Shown: piece by piece, positions 39,601 to 48,419 of the stretch
How the letters are laid out: each line of letters begins with the position of its first letter
Position numbering within the stretch: position 1 is the stretch's first letter
NCBI RefSeq assembly: GCF_027492855.1
Contig: NZ_JAPUDY010000072.1
Coordinates: 124,001-188,000, forward strand
DNA length: 64,000 nt
Source: Acidovorax sp.
GTDB taxonomy: Bacteria; Pseudomonadota; Gammaproteobacteria; Burkholderiales; Burkholderiaceae_C
Reading direction: 5' to 3'
Notes under the pieces: model-generated
The model's database searches: none
What the model was told of the DNA's origin: nothing
What the model saw: only the letters and a program-made list of their open reading frames with translations
Program-made: the position numbers and the translations under genes

Positions 39601-41759
39601 GCGTGGCCTTGGCGGGGCTGGGCCCCGATCAGTTTCTGTGCGAGCTCTACAAACTCCTGGTCGCCGTCCATGGTCTTGCGGTTGGTGGACAGGGCCATGG
39701 TGGCGTGGGTGCCGCCCTCCTGGGGCGCCACCCAGACCCATACGCGCCGCTCGCGCACGTAGAGCATGGCAAAAATGCCCAGGATCAGCAAGGCGCAGCC
39801 CAGATAGACAACATTCTTGCCGGGGGCTCGCGCCACCTGGAACACGCTGGCCTGCACCTGGGTGAAGTCCTTGAGCTCAAAAACCAGGGGAGCGGGGTAG
39901 ATTTGCGCGTCGCTCAGCGAGAGCACGGCCTGGGTCATAAAGCCCTGGGTGTGATCGTCCTGCGGCAGCGGTGGCAAGCCGACCTGCTTGCGCGAGAGCT
40001 GGGCCACTTCAAACAGGGTGCCGTTCAAAATCCGCACCAGCACCTCGCCAGCGCGCGCGCGCTCAGCCTCGGGCACATTGGCTTCCATGAAATCCGAAAT
40101 CGCCTGCAGCCCGCCCGTGGGCTTGCCATCGACCATGCCCTGGCCCGCAAACAGCGCCAGCGCGCGCCCGGCCGACTGCTGCAACTGCTCGACCAGTTCG
40201 GGGCGCGACGCATCCAGCGCCTGCGCTACATAGCTGCGCACCGCTTTCTCGCGCGCTTCGGGGTTGGCCAGCGCGGCCTTCATGCGCATGAAGCCATCCA
40301 TGCTGCCCTTGTCGTCGGCAGGCACGCGCAGGTAGCGAAAGGGCTCGGACGGCGATTCACGCACGCCGAGCAAAAACACCGGCACGCCATCCCCCGTGTC
40401 CACCGGCAGCATGTAGTTGTGGAACTCGCGGGCCTGGCCTGCAGCGTCGCGCAGCTTGTAGCTCACGCTGGGGCCTACATTGCGCAGCTCTTTTTTGGTC
40501 ACCGTCTTGTTGGCCGCGCCCAGGCGCGACTCGACCGACTCGCGCAGATCCACCTTGCGCACATCCGCGCCACTGCCGCTGCTGCCAGGGCCTGTTTCAC
40601 CGAAGTTCTCGACGTTGATGGTGCGCAGGGCGGTGAATTCCAGCGTCATCGTGTCGCCGCCCGGTGCTCCACCCTGGTTGGTGAGCTGCGTGGAGCCGCC
40701 CACCACGCCGTCCACGTCAAACGACTTGGCGCCCGCCACCATGGGCACGGCGCGCAGCTTGAGCTGCGAGCCGCCGTCGTCAAAGCTCGACTGGTAGATC
40801 TCAACGCCCTTGTAACTGGCCGGGTGGTTCACTTCGACGCGCGCGGGCGTCTTCTCGCCCGTGGCCTTGTCGTGGATGACGATCTCGCTGGCGAACAGCT
40901 TGGGCATGCCGGTGGAGTAATGCTCCACGATGAACTTCTTGAGTTCGATGGCAAAGGGCAAATCCTGCAGCAGCACGCCGTCGGACTGGTTCAGGATGGC
41001 CGTGCTCGACTGTGTGCCCTCGGCCACCAGCAGGTTGCCACGGAAGGTGGGGTTGCGCTCGGACAGTCGGTGCTCCGGCTTCACGTCCGCAATCAGCCCG
41101 CCGCCCGCATAGACCGACTTGCCGCCCAGCAGCATCTGGGCGCGCACGATGAGGTCGCCATCCAGCAGGCCGCCAATGCAGATCAGCACGATGGCGCTGT
41201 GCGCGGCGATGTAGCCGATCTTGTTGGCCGCACCGGCCTTGGCCGCCACCATCCAGCCCGTGCCGGGGCCTGCAGCGGTGTCGCGCTGCTGCAGGCGCAC
41301 CTTCCAGCCGCCACCGGCCAGCATGGTGCCAATGCGGCGTGCCTCCACCTCGGGCGACGCGGCCAGATCGGCCTGCGCCTTGTGGTGAAAGGCCTTGAGG
41401 CTTTGCTCGCGGATGTTCTCTTTGTAGGTCTTGAGGTCCGCCAGGATCTTGGGCGTGTTGCGCGCAATACACAACGTGGTGCTGATCACCAAAAACGCCA
41501 GGATCAGCAAAAACCACCAGGCGCTGTACACCGCGTTGAGCTGGATGGCGCCAAACAGCTCGGCCCAGAACGGCCCGAACTGGTTGACATAGTTGACCGC
41601 TGGTTCGTGCTGCTTGAGCACCGTGCCGATCACCGAGGCGATGCAGATCACCGTGAGCAAGGAAATGGCGAACCGCATCGAAGACAGCAGCTCAACCCCG
41701 GCGCGCAAGGCGGCCGAGCCAGACTGGACGCGAAGGCCCTGGGTGTTGTCGTCGGACAT
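39597..41759 (-). CDS. resB: Cytochrome c biogenesis protein ResB
   Basis: Partner of CcsB in system II cytochrome c maturation (720 aa). Three N-terminal membrane helices (FAISLLTVICIASVIGTVL, YSAWWFLLILAFLVISTTLCIA, IGYIAAHSAIVLICIGGLL), a long periplasmic domain (about 200-620) and a C-terminal helix (NVVYLGCALLILGIFAMLYV). Family stretches are SMRFAISLLT, FGPFWAELFGAIQLNAVYSAWWF and KNVVYLGCALLILG. It reads towards ccsB, overlapping it by four bases; a strong bidirectional terminator lies 40 bp before its start. Confidence 0.94.
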   Translation of the reverse strand: MSDDNTQGLRVQSGSAALRAGVELLSSMRFAISLLTVICIASVIGTVLKQHEPAVNYVNQFGPFWAELFGAIQLNAVYSAWWFLLILAFLVISTTLCIARNTPKILADLKTYKENIREQSLKAFHHKAQADLAASPEVEARRIGTMLAGGGWKVRLQQRDTAAGPGTGWMVAAKAGAANKIGYIAAHSAIVLICIGGLLDGDLIVRAQMLLGGKSVYAGGGLIADVKPEHRLSERNPTFRGNLLVAEGTQSSTAILNQSDGVLLQDLPFAIELKKFIVEHYSTGMPKLFASEIVIHDKATGEKTPARVEVNHPASYKGVEIYQSSFDDGGSQLKLRAVPMVAGAKSFDVDGVVGGSTQLTNQGGAPGGDTMTLEFTALRTINVENFGETGPGSSGSGADVRKVDLRESVESRLGAANKTVTKKELRNVGPSVSYKLRDAAGQAREFHNYMLPVDTGDGVPVFLLGVRESPSEPFRYLRVPADDKGSMDGFMRMKAALANPEAREKAVRSYVAQALDASRPELVEQLQQSAGRALALFAGQGMVDGKPTGGLQAISDFMEANVPEAERARAGEVLVRILNGTLFEVAQLSRKQVGLPPLPQDDHTQGFMTQAVLSLSDAQIYPAPLVFELKDFTQVQASVFQVARAPGKNVVYLGCALLILGIFAMLYVRERRVWVWVAPQEGGTHATMALSTNRKTMDGDQEFVELAQKLIGAQPRQGHA

Positions 41760-41798
41760 GGATGGAAACGAGGGCTGCGAGGCGCGAAAGAGCGAAAG

Positions 41799-41839
41799 AA
41801 AAAGGGCGGGGCCATCTTTGCGATGGTCCCGCCCTTTTT
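41799..41839. terminator. Bidirectional rho-independent terminator between cytochrome c4 and resB
   Basis: AAAAAGGGCGGG (41799-41810) pairs with CCCGCCCTTTTT (41828-41839), extended by CCATC (41812-41816) with GATGG (41822-41826) and a five-base loop. A and T tracts flank the stem on both sides. On the minus strand it ends cytochrome c4 transcription 66 bp past its stop. Confidence 0.9.
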
Positions 41840-41891
41840 GGGGTTGTTATTGGCGGTTGGTTCCGTGCGGTCCGGTCAAGCAGTCCGCTAT

Positions 41892-41905
41892 TTGACGCAA
41901 ATCAA
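41892..41905 (-). promoter_or_regulatory. Near-consensus FNR-type site between cytochrome c4 and resB
   Basis: On the minus strand TTGAT-TTGC-GTCAA matches nine of ten consensus positions. It sits directly against the cytochrome c4 stop codon. If it serves resB-ccsB, the transcript would have to pass the terminator that follows; chance occurrence is possible. Confidence 0.35.
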
Positions 41906-42535
41906 TCAGCGCAGGCCGGCGATGTAATCCGCCACGGCCTTGATTTCCTTGTCGTTCAGCTTGGCCGCCACCTGGGTCATCTGGGTGCTGTTGGCGCGCG
42001 AGCCGTCGCGGAACTTGTTCAGTTGCAAGACCGTGTAGTCGGCATGCTGGCCCGACAGGCGGGGGTATTGTGCAGGGATGCCCGCGCCGTTGGGGCTGTG
42101 GCAGCCCGCGCAGGCGGCGATGTTGCGGTCCTGGATGCCGCCGCGGTAGATGCGTTCGCCCAGGGCGACCAGATCCTTGTCCTTGGCAAAACCGGGCTTG
42201 GCGGGCTTGGAGGCCACCCAGTAGGCAATGTTGCGCATGTCTTCGTCCGACAAAGTGGAGGCGAAGCCCTTCATGACGGGGTCGTTGCGCTTGCCCGACT
42301 TGAATTCCTGCAATTGCTTGACCAGGTATTCCGGGTGCTGCTGCGACAGCTTGGGATTGGCCGCAATGGCCGAGTTACCGTCTGCGGCGTGGCAGGCAGC
42401 ACACACGGCAGTGAAGCTGGCCTCGCCTTTGACGAGATCCGGCTTGGCCGCTTTGGGGGCATCGCCCGCCGCAAAGGCCGAGAAAACAGGTGCTGCCAGT
42501 GCGGCAGCCGTCAGCAAAGAGGCGAGCAACTTCAT
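41906..42535 (-). CDS. Diheme cytochrome c4
   Basis: Periplasmic electron carrier (209 aa) with signal peptide (LLASLLTAAALAAPVFSAFA, cleavage near AFA-AG). Two class I heme c domains: CAACH at 45-49 and CAGCH at 142-146, with axial Met candidates in DPVMKGFASTLSDEDMRNIAYWV and STQMTQVAAKLNDKEIKAVADYI. The duplicated layout defines cytochrome c4, which usually donates to cbb3 or aa3 oxidases. It is divergent from engB across 85 bp, and the maturation genes resB-ccsB lie downstream. Confidence 0.94.
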   Translation of the reverse strand: MKLLASLLTAAALAAPVFSAFAAGDAPKAAKPDLVKGEASFTAVCAACHAADGNSAIAANPKLSQQHPEYLVKQLQEFKSGKRNDPVMKGFASTLSDEDMRNIAYWVASKPAKPGFAKDKDLVALGERIYRGGIQDRNIAACAGCHSPNGAGIPAQYPRLSGQHADYTVLQLNKFRDGSRANSTQMTQVAAKLNDKEIKAVADYIAGLR

Positions 42536-42620
42536 ATCGAGGGTGTATGTTTATGTGCGCAAAACCCCGCGATTCTACAATGAGGCTTCTTTGTATCCCT
42601 AGGAACCTGTTTCCTCCCCC

Positions 42621-43358
42621 ATGACGACCTCCCCCACCGCGCCAGTTGCTGGCTCCCTCCCGCCCGCACCCGACGCCAAGATCGCCATGGGCTGGATGCA
42701 CACCGCCAAATTTCTCACGACGGCCGCGCAGTTGCACCACCTGCCGCCCATCGACGTGCCCGAAATCGCCTTCGTGGGCCGCTCCAACGCGGGCAAATCC
42801 ACCTGTATCAACACGCTCACGCAGCAAAAGCAGCTGGCGTTTGCCTCCAAAAAGCCCGGCCGCACACAGCACATCAACCTGTTTTCGCTGGGCAAACAGG
42901 GCGTGACCGACGCCGTGCTGGCCGACCTGCCCGGCTATGGCTATGCCGCAGTGTCGCGCTCGGACAAGGTGCGCTGGCAGCAGGTGATGGTGAACTATCT
43001 GGTCAGCCGCCCCGGCCTCACCGGCATCGTGCTGCTGTGCGACCCGCGCCTGGGCCTGACCGAGCTGGACGAAGCCCTGCTCGAAGTGGTGCGCCCACGC
43101 GTCGAAGAAGGGCTGAAGTTCCTCATCGTGCTGACCAAGGCCGACAAGCTCACCCGCGCCGAGCAGGCCAAGGTGCTGTCCATTACGCGACTGAATGCGG
43201 GCGGCGGCGAGGTGAAGATGTTCTCTGCCCTCAAGAAGCAAGGGGTGGACGAGGTAGCGCAGTTGCTGTGGCAGTGGGCCCACCCGGTGCAGGCAGCGCC
43301 CGAGGAGCCCCCTGCAGCGCCCGCCGCCCCTGCCGATGAGGATTCACAGCAAAATTAG
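42621..43358 (+). CDS. engB: Ribosome-biogenesis GTPase EngB (YihA/YsxC)
   Basis: Essential GTPase of large-subunit assembly (245 aa). G1 GRSNAGKST, G2 Thr in KPGRTQHINLF, G3 DLPGYGYA, G4 TKADKL and G5 MFSALKKQG are intact. The C-terminal 30 residues are an Ala/Pro/Glu-rich extension beyond E. coli YihA. Its stop codon TAG lies in the first bases of a dispersed repeat copy (AAAATTAGGC). Confidence 0.96.
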   Translation: MTTSPTAPVAGSLPPAPDAKIAMGWMHTAKFLTTAAQLHHLPPIDVPEIAFVGRSNAGKSTCINTLTQQKQLAFASKKPGRTQHINLFSLGKQGVTDAVLADLPGYGYAAVSRSDKVRWQQVMVNYLVSRPGLTGIVLLCDPRLGLTELDEALLEVVRPRVEEGLKFLIVLTKADKLTRAEQAKVLSITRLNAGGGEVKMFSALKKQGVDEVAQLLWQWAHPVQAAPEEPPAAPAAPADEDSQQN

Positions 43359-43405
43359 GCTCTAGCGCTTATAAATCAAGCGCTAGCAGCTATTAAATGC
43401 ATAGC
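43351..43405 (+). repeat. Dispersed palindromic repeat, copy E (full length)
   Basis: AAAATTAGGCTCTAGCGCTT, loop ATAAATC, AAGCGCTAGCAGCTATTA, then AATGCATAGC. Hairpin arms AGCGCTT and AAGCGCT are perfect. The engB stop (43356-43358) is inside, and the next gene starts four bases after it. Confidence 0.9.
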
Positions 43406-43408
43406 GCC

Positions 43409-44329
43409 ATGATTCAAAGCCACGCCATCACCCTCCCCCACGGGATCACCCTGCACTGCCGCGTGAGCGGTGCAGCGGGCCGCCCGGTGCTGCTGTTTTT
43501 GCACGGATTCCCCGAAGGCGCCTTCATCTGGGACGAGCTGCTGACGCACTTTGCCCGCCCGGAAAACGGCGGCTACCGCTGCGTGGCGCCTTATCTGCGC
43601 GGGTTTGGCCCCTCCAGCAGCCCGGCCGAGGTAGAGGCCTACCGCGCCAAACACCTGGTGCAGGATCTTGCCGCGCTGATTGCCCACGAATGCCCCGGCG
43701 GCACGCTGGAATGCCTGGTGGCGCACGACTGGGGCGGCGCCGTGGCCTGGAACCTGGCCAACCAGCAACCCCAGCTCATGAAGCGGCTGGCCATCTTCAA
43801 CTCCCCGCACCCAGGGGCCTTCTTGCGCGAGCTGCAGCACAACCCGGCCCAGCAGGCGGGCAGCCAGTACATGCACTTCCTGTGCCGCCCGGATGCCGAG
43901 ACGTTGCTGGCGGACGACAACTTTCGGCGCCTGTTCGGCTTTTTCGACGCCCCGGACGGCAGCGCCCCCGCCTGGCTGACGGACAGCGTGCGCGCCCAGT
44001 ACCGCGCCCTGTGGCAACAGGGCCTGACCGGCGCCTGCAACTACTACCGCGCCAGCCCGCTGCGCCCGCCACGCCAAAATGGCAGTGAGAGCGACAACAG
44101 CGTGCAAGCCATCACCCTGCCCGAAAGCATGCTCACGGTGACCGTTCCCACCCTGGTGTTGTGGGGCATGAACGACCCCGCCCTGCTGCCCGGCCTGCTC
44201 GACGGCCTGCCCGGCTGGGTGCCACAACTGCAATTGCACCGCGTGGAGGGCGCATCGCACTGGATCGTGCACGAGCAGCCCGAGCGTGTGGCGATGGAGT
44301 TGCAGCGCTTTTTACATCAAAAAGCATAG
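43409..44329 (+). CDS. Alpha/beta hydrolase, epoxide-hydrolase-like
   Basis: A 306-aa alpha/beta-hydrolase. LFLHGFPEGAFIWDELL holds the HGFPE oxyanion loop; the nucleophile elbow AHDWGGAVAW carries Asp rather than Ser, as in epoxide hydrolases and haloalkane dehalogenases; WGMNDPALLPG and GASHWIVHEQP give the acid and catalytic His. No signal peptide. The start MIQSHAITL is preferred over an ATG four codons earlier, because that one lies in the repeat element. The stop codon TAG also lies in a repeat copy. Substrate unknown. Confidence 0.85.
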   Translation: MIQSHAITLPHGITLHCRVSGAAGRPVLLFLHGFPEGAFIWDELLTHFARPENGGYRCVAPYLRGFGPSSSPAEVEAYRAKHLVQDLAALIAHECPGGTLECLVAHDWGGAVAWNLANQQPQLMKRLAIFNSPHPGAFLRELQHNPAQQAGSQYMHFLCRPDAETLLADDNFRRLFGFFDAPDGSAPAWLTDSVRAQYRALWQQGLTGACNYYRASPLRPPRQNGSESDNSVQAITLPESMLTVTVPTLVLWGMNDPALLPGLLDGLPGWVPQLQLHRVEGASHWIVHEQPERVAMELQRFLHQKA

Positions 44330-44369
44330 CTGCTTGCGCTTTATTTATAAGCGCTGGCTGCCATTTTTG
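44319..44369 (-). repeat. Dispersed palindromic repeat, copy F (opposite orientation)
   Basis: AAAAAGCATAGCTGCTTGC, GCTTTATTTATAAGCGC, then TGGCTGCCATTTTT. Arms GCGCTT (44336-44341) and AAGCGC (44349-44354). The stop of the preceding hydrolase gene (44327-44329) is the TAG of ATAGC. Confidence 0.85.
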
Positions 44370-44399
44370 CCATTGAATTCCCAACCTCCTGGCAAGGCC

Positions 44400-45275
44400 T
44401 CAGTACACCGAATCCTCGCCCTCAGGCCGCGTCTTGAAACGCTTGTGCACCCAGTAATACTGCTCGGGCATGGTGTCGATCACGGCCTGCAACTCGCGGT
44501 TCATGCGCGCGGTGTCGGCCTCGGCGTCATCGGTGGGGTAATGGCCCCAAGCGGGCGACACCTCGGCCACGTAGCCGGTGGGCGTCATGCGCGAATACAC
44601 CCCCACCACCTTGGCCCGCCCCAGCCGTGCAAAGCGCGACAGCGACGGAATGGTGGCCGCCGTGACACCGTAGAACGGCACGAACACCGAGTCGTTGCGG
44701 CCATAGTCCATGTCGGGCAACAAATACAGCAAGCCGCCCTTGCGCAGATTGGCGATGATGGGTTTCACGCCGTCGTTGCGGTTGAGCATGCGCACATCGC
44801 CAAAACGCTGGCGACCGTCCATGAACCACGCATCCACCGCCGGATCGGGGTGGGTGGCAAAAATGGACGTAAACGCACGGCCCGTGTTCAGCGGCAACGC
44901 CAGCCCGCCCGCGTCCATGCCGTAGAAGTGCGGCGCAAACAGGATGGTGGGCGTATCGCCGTCCAGCTCATGGACCGCGCCAGCAAGGCGCACGCGCTGC
45001 TCCACTACCGCACGCGGTGCGGCCCAAAGCCAGCTGCGGTCCAGCCAGGTCTGGCAGAAAACGACGAAGCTCGCCCGCGCCACGGCACGGCGGCGCGCTT
45101 CGCTCCAATCCGGGAAACACAGCGCCAGATTGCGCAGCGCCACCTTGCGCCGCGGCGCCACCAGCACAAAAGCCACCTGCCCCAGCACCCAGCCCATGCC
45201 CCGCAACACAGGCAGGGGCAACAGCGCCAGCACGCGCATGAACCACACGCCCAAACGGCCCGTCAGCCCCTTCAT
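44400..45275 (-). CDS. LpxL/HtrB-type lipid A acyltransferase, second gene of a pair
   Basis: Inner-membrane-associated acyltransferase (291 aa) of the lauroyl/myristoyl transferase family that adds secondary acyl chains to lipid A. The HX4D active site is seen in FAPHFYGMDAGGLAL; other family stretches are ALCFPDWSEARRR, NLRKGGLLYLLPDMDYG and QYYWVHKRFKTRPEGE. The start MKGLTGRLGVW overlaps the upstream paralogue's stop (ATGA). It is about a third identical by eye to its neighbour. Which acyl position each modifies cannot be told from sequence. Confidence 0.9.
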   Translation of the reverse strand: MKGLTGRLGVWFMRVLALLPLPVLRGMGWVLGQVAFVLVAPRRKVALRNLALCFPDWSEARRRAVARASFVVFCQTWLDRSWLWAAPRAVVEQRVRLAGAVHELDGDTPTILFAPHFYGMDAGGLALPLNTGRAFTSIFATHPDPAVDAWFMDGRQRFGDVRMLNRNDGVKPIIANLRKGGLLYLLPDMDYGRNDSVFVPFYGVTAATIPSLSRFARLGRAKVVGVYSRMTPTGYVAEVSPAWGHYPTDDAEADTARMNRELQAVIDTMPEQYYWVHKRFKTRPEGEDSVY

Positions 45276-46126
45276 TGCTCGGCCCCCGCCGCAGGCGCGG
45301 CGTCGCCACGCGGCTGCTTGTAGCGGGCATAGCCCCACAGATACTGCTCGGGGCACTGGCGGATAAGGTGTTCCATGGCCTGGTTTGTCTGCAAGACGGC
45401 AAGCTCCAGCTGCTCAGACAGCGGCTGCGCCAGCGGTTCGAAATGGGTGACAAAACCACGCCCCCACGACAAGCGCTCGCAGCGCACCAGCACGATGGCC
45501 GCGCCCGTTTGCTGGGCCAGGCGCACGGCCAAGGTCATGGTGTAGGCGTCGCGGCCAAAAAAAGCTGCCCAGTGGCCCTGCCCGGCAGGCGGCACCTGGT
45601 CGGGCAGCAGGCCCACGGCCTCGCCCCGGCGCAGGGCCTTGATCATCTGGCGCACGCCCGCCAGCGTGGTGGGCACGGCCTGCATGCCGGGGCGGTTGCG
45701 CGCGGTTTCCATCACCTTGGCCAGCCAGGGCTGGCGCGCTGGGCGGTAAAGCACCGTGATCGGGCCGCGCTCAGCACTCCAGCGCCGCGCCACCGTCTGG
45801 GCCGACAGCTCAAAACACCCTTGGTGCGGCGTGAGAAGCAAAATGCCACGCCCAGCCGCATAAGCCTGCTCTACACACGCTTCGCCCTCGATGCGGCTGG
45901 GCAGTGGCGCACCCAGCCACAGGCGCGGCAGCTCGGCCACCATGCGGCCCGCGTGGGCCACGGCGGCACGCACCGCGCCAAACGAATACCCCGCCAGCGC
46001 CGAGTTCGCCAAAAAACGGCGCCGATAGGTGGGCGACGCACAAAAAGCCACCCAACCCATGGCCGCGCCCATGATGTGAAGCAACCACAACGGAAATACG
46101 GAAAAGAATCGGAAGACGACTGGCAT
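45272..46126 (-). CDS. LpxL/HtrB-type lipid A acyltransferase, first gene of a pair
   Basis: Second member of the tandem pair (284 aa). The HX4E active site is in LTPHQGCFELSAQ; LRRGEAVGLLPDQVPPAGQGHWAAFFGRDAY and EQYLWGYARYKQPRG complete the family pattern. An N-terminal hydrophobic stretch (FPLWLLHIMGAAMGWVAFCA) anchors it. It is divergent from metK; the start codon and the SAM-II aptamer of metK are about 10 bp apart, so the two promoters share about 130 bp. Confidence 0.9.
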   Translation of the reverse strand: MPVVFRFFSVFPLWLLHIMGAAMGWVAFCASPTYRRRFLANSALAGYSFGAVRAAVAHAGRMVAELPRLWLGAPLPSRIEGEACVEQAYAAGRGILLLTPHQGCFELSAQTVARRWSAERGPITVLYRPARQPWLAKVMETARNRPGMQAVPTTLAGVRQMIKALRRGEAVGLLPDQVPPAGQGHWAAFFGRDAYTMTLAVRLAQQTGAAIVLVRCERLSWGRGFVTHFEPLAQPLSEQLELAVLQTNQAMEHLIRQCPEQYLWGYARYKQPRGDAAPAAGAEQ

Positions 46127-46137
46127 TAAAATGTGGG

Positions 46138-46196
46138 GGTCGCTGAGTTAAATGAGCAACTTGCAGGGCGACGGTAAAAAAATCTGCTAAAGCGTT
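46138..46196 (+). ncRNA. SAM-II riboswitch aptamer upstream of metK
   Basis: GTCGC (46139-46143) pairs with GCGAC (46168-46172) as stem P1; the loop has TGAGTTAAATGAGCAAC (the UUAA-containing L1 segment), and the 3' part GGTAAAAAAATCTGCTAAAG ends with the GCUAAA signature. AGCA (46155-46158) can pair with TGCT (46185-46188) for the pseudoknot. Order and sequence resemble the SAM-II (metA motif) consensus. Its place before the gene making SAM fits feedback control. Identified by eye, not by covariance search. Confidence 0.78.
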
Positions 46197-46201
46197 CGCC
46201 A

Positions 46202-46252
46202 AAACTCCTTCGGGGTGAGGGCAACGCCCCAAATGCCGGAACACAGGAGTTT
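46202..46252 (+). promoter_or_regulatory. Shine-Dalgarno-sequestering hairpin of metK
   Basis: AAACTCCT (46202-46209) is the exact complement of AGGAGTTT (46245-46252), which contains the metK ribosome site AGGAG. A nested hairpin GGGC-AAC-GCCC (46219-46229) lies in the loop. The helix directly follows the SAM-II aptamer and could be its translational output. Confidence 0.65.
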
Positions 46253-46258
46253 ATTCAA

Positions 46259-47440
46259 ATGGCGAACGACTTTCTCTTTACCTCGGAATCCGTCTCCGAA
46301 GGCCATCCCGACAAGGTGGCCGACCAGATCTCGGACGCGATTCTCGACGCGATCTTCACGCAAGACCCCCGCAGCCGTGTCGCCGCCGAGACGCTGACCA
46401 ACACAGGCCTCGTGGTACTGGCGGGCGAGATCACCACCAACGCCCACGTGGACTACATCCAGGTGGCGCGCGACACCATCAAGCGCATCGGCTACGACAA
46501 CACCGACTACGGCATCGACTACAAGGGCTGCGCGGTGATGGTCTGCTACGACAAGCAGAGCAACGACATCGCCCAGGGCGTGGACCACGCAAGCGACGAC
46601 CACCTGAACACCGGCGCTGGCGACCAAGGCCTGATGTTCGGCTACGCCTGCGACGAAACGCCTGAGCTGATGCCCGCGCCCATCTACTACGCCCACCGCC
46701 TGGTGGAGCGCCAGGCCCAGTTGCGCAAGGACGGCCGCCTGCCCTTTTTGCGCCCCGACGCCAAGAGCCAGGTGACCATGCGTTATGTGGACGGCAAGCC
46801 CCACAGCATCGACACCGTGGTGCTCTCCACCCAGCACAGCCCCGACCAGAGCGAGTCGCAGACAAAGATGAAGGCCTCGTTCACCGAAGCCATCATCGAA
46901 GAAATCATCAAGCCCGTGCTGCCCAAAGAGTGGCTGCAAGACACGCGCTACCTGATCAACCCCACGGGCCGCTTCGTCATCGGCGGCCCCCAGGGCGACT
47001 GCGGCCTCACCGGCCGCAAGATCATCGTGGACACCTACGGCGGTGCCTGCCCCCACGGCGGCGGCGCCTTCAGCGGCAAAGATCCAACAAAGGTGGACCG
47101 CTCGGCCGCCTACGCCGCGCGCTACGTGGCCAAGAACATCGTGGCGGCCGGCCTGGCCCGCCAGTGCCAGATCCAGGTGGCCTACGCCATCGGCGTGGCC
47201 GAGCCGATGAACATCACGGTCTACACCGAAGGCACGGGCGTGATCTCCGACGAGCGCCTGGCAGCGCTGGTGCGGGAGCATTTCGACCTGCGCCCCAAGG
47301 GCATCATCCAGATGCTGGACCTGCTGCGCCCCATCTACGAAAAGACGGCGGCCTATGGGCACTTTGGGCGTGAAGAGCCTGAGTTCAGTTGGGAGAAGAC
47401 CGATAAAGCTGCTGCACTGCGTGCAGCAGCAGGGCTGTAA
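46259..47440 (+). CDS. metK: S-adenosylmethionine synthetase MetK
   Basis: Makes SAM from methionine and ATP (393 aa, family length). Visible: [25 protein letters not shown] with the catalytic His, [16 protein letters not shown] (ATP loop, family signature 1) and [44 protein letters not shown] is signature 2. AGGAG lies nine bases upstream of the ATG and can be paired off by the upstream hairpin. It is divergent from the two acyltransferase genes and probably controlled by the SAM-II riboswitch. Confidence 0.97.
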   Translation: MANDFLFTSESVSEGHPDKVADQISDAILDAIFTQDPRSRVAAETLTNTGLVVLAGEITTNAHVDYIQVARDTIKRIGYDNTDYGIDYKGCAVMVCYDKQSNDIAQGVDHASDDHLNTGAGDQGLMFGYACDETPELMPAPIYYAHRLVERQAQLRKDGRLPFLRPDAKSQVTMRYVDGKPHSIDTVVLSTQHSPDQSESQTKMKASFTEAIIEEIIKPVLPKEWLQDTRYLINPTGRFVIGGPQGDCGLTGRKIIVDTYGGACPHGGGAFSGKDPTKVDRSAAYAARYVAKNIVAAGLARQCQIQVAYAIGVAEPMNITVYTEGTGVISDERLAALVREHFDLRPKGIIQMLDLLRPIYEKTAAYGHFGREEPEFSWEKTDKAAALRAAAGL

Positions 47441-47488
47441 GCCCTCCGCGCGAGCAGCGCGAGAGCGCCAAAAGCAGCAAAGCGATTC

Positions 47489-48292
47489 ATGGGCCTGCAA
47501 CCCTCGCCCCCTCGCTTTTGGCGCGATCCGGCACTTCCTTTCGTTGAAAGCCGGAGCGCCATCGACAGCCGCGCCTGCTATCGACCGCACACCCACGCCA
47601 CGTATTCCATAGGGGTGGTGGATGCTGGCACCAGCGTCTTCGCATCCGGTGGCCACAGCGTGCGCCTGATGGCAGGCACGCTGGTGGCTGTGCCCGCAGG
47701 CTGCGTGCATGCCTGCAACCCGGCGCCAGACGGGCCATGGAGCTACCAGATGCTCCATCTGGATGCGGCCTGGCTCGAAAGCACATTGGCACAAGCCAAC
47801 GCCCCGCGCAGCCCCAGCCACGCGCTGGTACTGCGCGCCCCCTCGGCCTACGAGGCGTTCTGCGCGCTCAATCGCCAGCTATTTTCCGATGTGCCCACCG
47901 CCGACAAAGAGGCCGCGCTGACAAAATTCCTTGTGCAAGGCGCTTGGCGTTCAGGCGACGTGCTTGCCCTGTCCCCTTGCACCACCTCCGGACGGCTTGC
48001 GCGCGTGCAAGCCTTGTTGCAAGCACGATACGCAGAGCCGTTGCCGCTTTCCACCTTAGCCCAGGCCGCCAACATGGCGCCGCATACGCTGGTCCGTGCG
48101 TTTCGCGCCGCAACGGGGCTGACGCCCCATGCCTACCAATTGGACCTGCGCATCAACGCGGCGCGCGGGCTGCTGCGCGTGGGCAGCGCCCCTGCCGCTG
48201 TGGCGCACGAGCTGGGTTTTTACGATCAGAGCCATTTTCAGAACGCGTTCAAACAGCGGGTGGCGGCCACGCCAGGCGACTACCGGCGCTGA
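47489..48292 (+). CDS. AraC-family transcription regulator
   Basis: A 267-aa regulator with an N-terminal cupin-type sensing domain (PHTHATYSIGVVDAGTSVFASGGHSVRLMAGTLVAVPAGCVHACNP) and a C-terminal pair of helix-turn-helices (LPLSTLAQAANMAPHTLVRAFRAATGLTPHAYQLDLRINAARGLL, then PAAVAHELGFYDQSHFQNAFKQRVAATPGDYRR). It is followed on the same strand by a LysE-type exporter gene, a pairing in which the AraC protein usually controls the exporter. The ligand is unknown. Confidence 0.9.
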   Translation: MGLQPSPPRFWRDPALPFVESRSAIDSRACYRPHTHATYSIGVVDAGTSVFASGGHSVRLMAGTLVAVPAGCVHACNPAPDGPWSYQMLHLDAAWLESTLAQANAPRSPSHALVLRAPSAYEAFCALNRQLFSDVPTADKEAALTKFLVQGAWRSGDVLALSPCTTSGRLARVQALLQARYAEPLPLSTLAQAANMAPHTLVRAFRAATGLTPHAYQLDLRINAARGLLRVGSAPAAVAHELGFYDQSHFQNAFKQRVAATPGDYRR

Positions 48293-48419
48293 TACCGCAC
48301 CCGCTGGCTCTGCACTGCAAGCGCTGCACAGCCAGCAATTTTTTCCAATACAGCAGCGTAGCCTGCCCACGACACTGCACGCCGCGCGACGGGGGTCGCG
48401 CCACACAAAAGGCGCTGCA

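Noticed and set aside
37099..41927. Long plus-strand open frames opposite msrP, ccsB and resB
   Set aside because: Composition is His/Arg/Gly rich and repetitive; the minus-strand genes are recognised with conserved motifs.
46187..47821. A 544-codon minus-strand frame opposite metK
   Set aside because: Antisense to a well-conserved gene, with no family resemblance; it would also run through the SAM-II element.
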